From the NCBI GenBank assembly GCA_050184585.1, contig JBFXAF010000003.1, positions 62,001 to 126,000 on the forward strand: DNA of 64,000 nt. The letters run 5' to 3'. Source of the DNA: JBFXAF01 sp050184585 (GTDB taxonomy: Bacteria > Pseudomonadota > Alphaproteobacteria > Rhizobiales > Rhizobiaceae). A program made the position numbers and the translations under genes. This document shows, piece after piece, positions 60,940-64,000 of the stretch (position 1 is the stretch's first letter; each line of letters starts with the position of its first letter). The notes beneath the pieces were generated by a model, which saw only the letters and a list, made by a program, of their open reading frames with translations, was not told the origin of the DNA and did no database searches.

Positions 60940-61926
60940 ATGAACAGGATCGACCGCGATATCGCGAACCTGCCCGACACAACCGTGTCGGTGAAGGACA
61001 AGTTCGGCTTCGAGTCTTCGATGGTCGTCCCGGCCTATTCCGCGGCTACGGAGCATGTGCCGGACTTCGATCCCGATTATCTCTTCGACAAGCAGACGAC
61101 GCTCGCCATCCTTGCCGGCTTTGCCTACAACCGCAGGGTCATGGTGTCCGGCTACCATGGCACCGGCAAGTCGACCCACATCGAGCAGGTCGCCGCCCGT
61201 CTCAACTGGCCCTGCGTGCGCGTCAACCTCGACAGCCATGTCAGCCGCATCGACCTCGTCGGCAAGGACGCCATCGTCGTCAAGGACGGCATGCAGGTCA
61301 CCGAGTTCCGCGACGGCATCCTGCCCTGGGCCTACCAGCACAACGTCGCGCTGTGCTTCGACGAGTACGATGCCGGCCGGCCGGACGTCATGTTCGTCAT
61401 CCAGCGCGTGCTGGAATCGTCGGGTCGCCTGACCCTGCTCGACCAGAGCCGCGTCATCCGTCCGCATCCGGCCTTCCGCCTGTTCGCCACCGCGAACACG
61501 GTCGGTCTCGGCGACACCACCGGCCTCTATCACGGCACCCAGCAGATCAACCAGGCGCAGATGGACCGCTGGTCCATCGTCACGACCTTGAACTATCTGC
61601 CGCACGACAACGAGGTGGCGATCGTGCTGGCAAAGGCGAAGCATTACCGCAACGAAAAAGGCCGGGACACCGTCAACAAGATGGTCCGCGTCGCCGACAT
61701 GACGCGCCAGGCCTTCATCAACGGCGATCTTTCGACCGTCATGAGCCCGCGAACGGTCATCACCTGGGCCGAAAACGCCGAGATCTTCGGCGCGATCGGC
61801 CTGGCGTTCCGGCTCACCTTCCTGAACAAGTGCGACGAGCTGGAGCGATCCGTCGTCGCCGAGTTCTACCAACGCGCCTTCGGCGAGGACTTGCCGGAGA
61901 GCGCGTCCAACGTCGTATTGGGCTAG
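60940..61926 (+). CDS. cobS: Cobaltochelatase subunit CobS
   Basis: The 328-residue AAA+ protein starts MNRIDRDIANLPDTTVSVKDKFGF and has Walker A GYHGTGKST, Walker B LCFDEYDAG and sensor-like FATANTVGLGDTTG. With CobT and CobN it inserts cobalt in the aerobic cobalamin pathway. A GTG two codons upstream (60934) is in frame. It precedes cobT by 31 bases. Confidence 0.96.
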   Translation: MNRIDRDIANLPDTTVSVKDKFGFESSMVVPAYSAATEHVPDFDPDYLFDKQTTLAILAGFAYNRRVMVSGYHGTGKSTHIEQVAARLNWPCVRVNLDSHVSRIDLVGKDAIVVKDGMQVTEFRDGILPWAYQHNVALCFDEYDAGRPDVMFVIQRVLESSGRLTLLDQSRVIRPHPAFRLFATANTVGLGDTTGLYHGTQQINQAQMDRWSIVTTLNYLPHDNEVAIVLAKAKHYRNEKGRDTVNKMVRVADMTRQAFINGDLSTVMSPRTVITWAENAEIFGAIGLAFRLTFLNKCDELERSVVAEFYQRAFGEDLPESASNVVLG

Positions 61927-61957
61927 CCCCGTGAGGCGCCCCGGGGTCAGGGCTTAG

Positions 61958-63853
61958 ATGGCGCAACCCGGCGACAACACGCGCAATCGCCCCAAGGCCG
62001 TTGGGGACGCGGACGCCTTCAAGCGCGCCGTCACCGTCTGCATGCGCGCCATCTCCGGCGACCGCGAACTGGAGGTCGCCTTCGCCAAGGAGCGCCCGGC
62101 TCTGGCCGGCAGCCGCGCGCGGCTGCCGGAACTGCCGAAGAAGGCGACGGCGACCGACATCGCCGTGACCCGCGGTCTCGGAGACTCCATGGCTCTGAAG
62201 CGCGCTTGCCACGACATCCGTGTCCACACCCGGCTCGCCCCCGAAGGCAAGCAGGCGCGCGCCGTCTTCGACGCGGTCGAACAGGCGCGCGTCGAGGCGA
62301 TCGGTGCCCGCGCCATGCAGGGCGTCGCCGCCAATATCGGCTCGATGCTGGAGGACAAGTACGCCAAGGCGAACCTCGCCGATGTGCGCGACCGCGCCGA
62401 CGCGCCAGTCGAGGAAGCTCTCGCCCTGATGGTGCGCGAGAAGCTCACCGGCCGTGCGGTTCCCAAGAGCGGCGAGCGAATGGTCGGCCTTTGGCGCGAC
62501 TGGATCGAGGAGAAGACCGGCGACGATCTCGACGGTCTCCTCGGAAGGATCGACGACCAGCAGGCGTTCGCCCGCATCGTGCGCGACATGCTGGTCTCGA
62601 TGGAGATGGCCGAGGAACTCGGCGACGACACCGAGACGGACGACGCCGAGGACCAGAACGACGACCAGCCACAGGGCGAGGAGAAGAGCGAGGAGGGCGG
62701 CGACGAGGATTCCGGCGCCGATCAGTCGGAATCGGAGGAGAGCGACTCCTCCAGCGACGAACAGGACGCCGGCGAGATGGAGGCGGCGGACGCCAATGCC
62801 GAGGATGCGTCCGAGGATGAGGATACGGCCGCCGAGACTCCCGGCGAATCGCGACGGCCCGAGAACCCCTTCACGAATCTGCCGAAGGAGATCGACTACA
62901 AGGTTTATTCGCCGGCCTTCGACGAGACGGTTGGCGCCGAGGAACTCTGCGAGGAGGAGGAACTCGACCGGCTCCGCGCCTTCCTCGACAAGCAGCTCGC
63001 CAATCTCCAGGGTGTCGTCGGCCGCCTTGCCAACCGTCTGCAGCGCCGTTTGATGGCGCAACAGAACCGGTCGTGGGACTTCGACCTCGAGGAGGGCTAT
63101 CTGGATCCTTCACGCCTCGTCCGCGTCGTCATCGACCCCATGCAGCCGCTTTCCTTCAAGCAGGAGCGCGACACCAAGTTCCGCGACACGGTCGTAACCT
63201 TGCTCCTCGACAATTCGGGTTCCATGCGCGGCCGGCCGATCACGGTCGCGGCCACCTGCGCCGACATCCTGGCGCGCACGCTCGAGCGCTGCGGCGTCTC
63301 CGTAGAGATCCTGGGCTTCACCACCCGCGCCTGGAAGGGCGGCCAGGCGCGCGAGAAATGGCTGCGCGACGGCAAGCCCGCCAATCCAGGCCGCCTCAAC
63401 GATCTGCGCCACATCGTCTACAAGTCGGCCGACCATCCGTGGCGGCGCGCCCGCCGCAATCTCGGACTGATGATGCGCGAGGGCCTGCTCAAGGAGAACA
63501 TCGACGGCGAGGCGCTGCTGTGGGCGCATTCGCGCCTCATCGGCCGGCCCGAGCAGCGCAAGATCCTGATGATGATTTCCGACGGCGCGCCGGTCGACGA
63601 TTCGACCCTCTCGGTCAATCCGGGCAACTATCTCGAGCGCCATCTGCGCGCCGTCATCGACTTGATCGAGACCCGCTCGCCGGTCGAGCTGCTGGCGATC
63701 GGCATCGGTCACGACGTCACGCGCTACTACCGACGCGCCGTCACCATCGTCGATGCGGAGGAGCTTGCCGGCGCGATGACGGAGCAGCTTGCGGGTCTGT
63801 TCGCGGAAGAAGGCTCGCGAGACGAAAGGCGGATGCTGAGGAGAGCGTCGTGA
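61958..63853 (+). CDS. cobT: Cobaltochelatase subunit CobT
   Basis: The 631-residue protein has an N-terminal helical domain, an acidic middle (residues about 220-300, EESDSSSDEQD and repeats) and a C-terminal von Willebrand A domain with the MIDAS motif LLLDNSGSMRG and SDGAPVDDSTLSV. It forms the chelatase ring with CobS. Length is normal for CobT. The stop overlaps the next start (GTGA). Confidence 0.96.
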   Translation: MAQPGDNTRNRPKAVGDADAFKRAVTVCMRAISGDRELEVAFAKERPALAGSRARLPELPKKATATDIAVTRGLGDSMALKRACHDIRVHTRLAPEGKQARAVFDAVEQARVEAIGARAMQGVAANIGSMLEDKYAKANLADVRDRADAPVEEALALMVREKLTGRAVPKSGERMVGLWRDWIEEKTGDDLDGLLGRIDDQQAFARIVRDMLVSMEMAEELGDDTETDDAEDQNDDQPQGEEKSEEGGDEDSGADQSESEESDSSSDEQDAGEMEAADANAEDASEDEDTAAETPGESRRPENPFTNLPKEIDYKVYSPAFDETVGAEELCEEEELDRLRAFLDKQLANLQGVVGRLANRLQRRLMAQQNRSWDFDLEEGYLDPSRLVRVVIDPMQPLSFKQERDTKFRDTVVTLLLDNSGSMRGRPITVAATCADILARTLERCGVSVEILGFTTRAWKGGQAREKWLRDGKPANPGRLNDLRHIVYKSADHPWRRARRNLGLMMREGLLKENIDGEALLWAHSRLIGRPEQRKILMMISDGAPVDDSTLSVNPGNYLERHLRAVIDLIETRSPVELLAIGIGHDVTRYYRRAVTIVDAEELAGAMTEQLAGLFAEEGSRDERRMLRRAS

Positions 63854-64000
63854 GCGCTTGTCAGCTCCTAATGCGCACCGTCGCGGTTACGCTGGCCGCC
63901 ATCGTCGTCGCCACCTCCGCCCCTGCCCAGACCACCGTCGAAGCCTTCGACGTCACCGCCCGTCCGATCACGAATTTCCGGATCGGCAAGACCGACAAGA
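63850..64000 (+). CDS. Phytase-esterase-like exported protein (partial, cut at right edge)
   Basis: Only 50 codons are visible. A signal peptide (LLMRTVAVTLAAIVVATSAPAQ) is followed by TTVEAFDVTARPITNFRIGKTDK, the opening of the esterase-like activity of phytase (pfam13449) family that often follows cobT in rhizobia. GTG start overlaps the cobT stop. The rest lies beyond the edge, so the call is provisional. Confidence 0.65.
   Translation, partial: MSACQLLMRTVAVTLAAIVVATSAPAQTTVEAFDVTARPITNFRIGKTDK

Noticed and set aside
1..64000. CRISPR array or insertion sequence
   Set aside because: No set of regularly spaced direct repeats and no transposase gene was seen; the only clear repeat is the inverted pair at 2731-2891.

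Overview
The window looks like a chromosomal segment of an alphaproteobacterium of the Rhizobiales, most like Mesorhizobium or another Phyllobacteriaceae member. The DNA is visibly GC-rich. The right end carries the gene string xerD, aroK, aroB, CBS-domain protein, bolA, J-domain protein, cobS, cobT, which I associate with rhizobial chromosomes. The left end carries a heterotetrameric sarcosine oxidase operon, and a 47-bp GC-rich inverted repeat of the rhizobial intergenic type sits inside that operon. No database search was possible; family names rest on motif recognition in the translations.

Layout. 0-5 kb: sarcosine oxidase genes soxB, a small exported protein, soxD and soxA (soxA runs off the left edge), all on the minus strand. 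5-15.3 kb: mostly housekeeping genes: SET-domain protein, ribosomal protein S21, TPR lipoprotein, DUF992 protein, a SufR-like regulator with an MFS transporter, an OhrR-like regulator divergent from an alpha/beta hydrolase, a DUF2726 protein, the three-gene proton-translocating transhydrogenase (pnt) and a small cytochrome oxidase subunit. 15.5-20.8 kb: a DUF1932 dehydrogenase, cysQ, a phage-type fibre/spike protein (DUF2793 plus peptidase S74 domain) and two nucleotide-sugar modification genes.

21-32.5 kb is a catabolic island: TetR and GntR regulators, a NitT/TauT-type ABC transporter whose ATPase gene is set apart, acetoin-dehydrogenase-like acoABC, a TIM-barrel isomerase, an aldehyde dehydrogenase and an SDR. 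Two divergent promoter regions in the island share a GTGATCAC motif, so the parts may form one regulon. A plausible reading is diol to hydroxyketone (SDR), cleavage to acyl-CoA plus aldehyde (AcoABC), and aldehyde oxidation (ALDH).

32.6-42.2 kb is a second catabolic island around a LysR regulator: MmgE/PrpD, a non-canonical SDR and a TAXI-TRAP transporter on one side, and on the other a four-gene operon of DUF35-like, thiolase-like, thiolase-like and DUF35 proteins. Both thiolase-fold proteins lack the nucleophilic cysteine. 42.3-49.2 kb is a third unit: Asp/Glu racemase, OPT transporter, AroM protein, an AroM domain fused to a LuxR-type helix-turn-helix, DUF917 and a short HyuA-type protein. 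These two units are the best candidates for undescribed biology.

49.4-64 kb returns to core genes: tRNA-Arg(CCT), M20 amidohydrolase, DD-carboxypeptidase, CobW-like GTPase, TusA, L,D-transpeptidase lipoprotein, accA, xerD with an overlapping 49-residue membrane protein, aroK-aroB-corC, bolA, J-domain protein, cobS-cobT, and the start of a phytase-esterase-like exported protein at the right edge.
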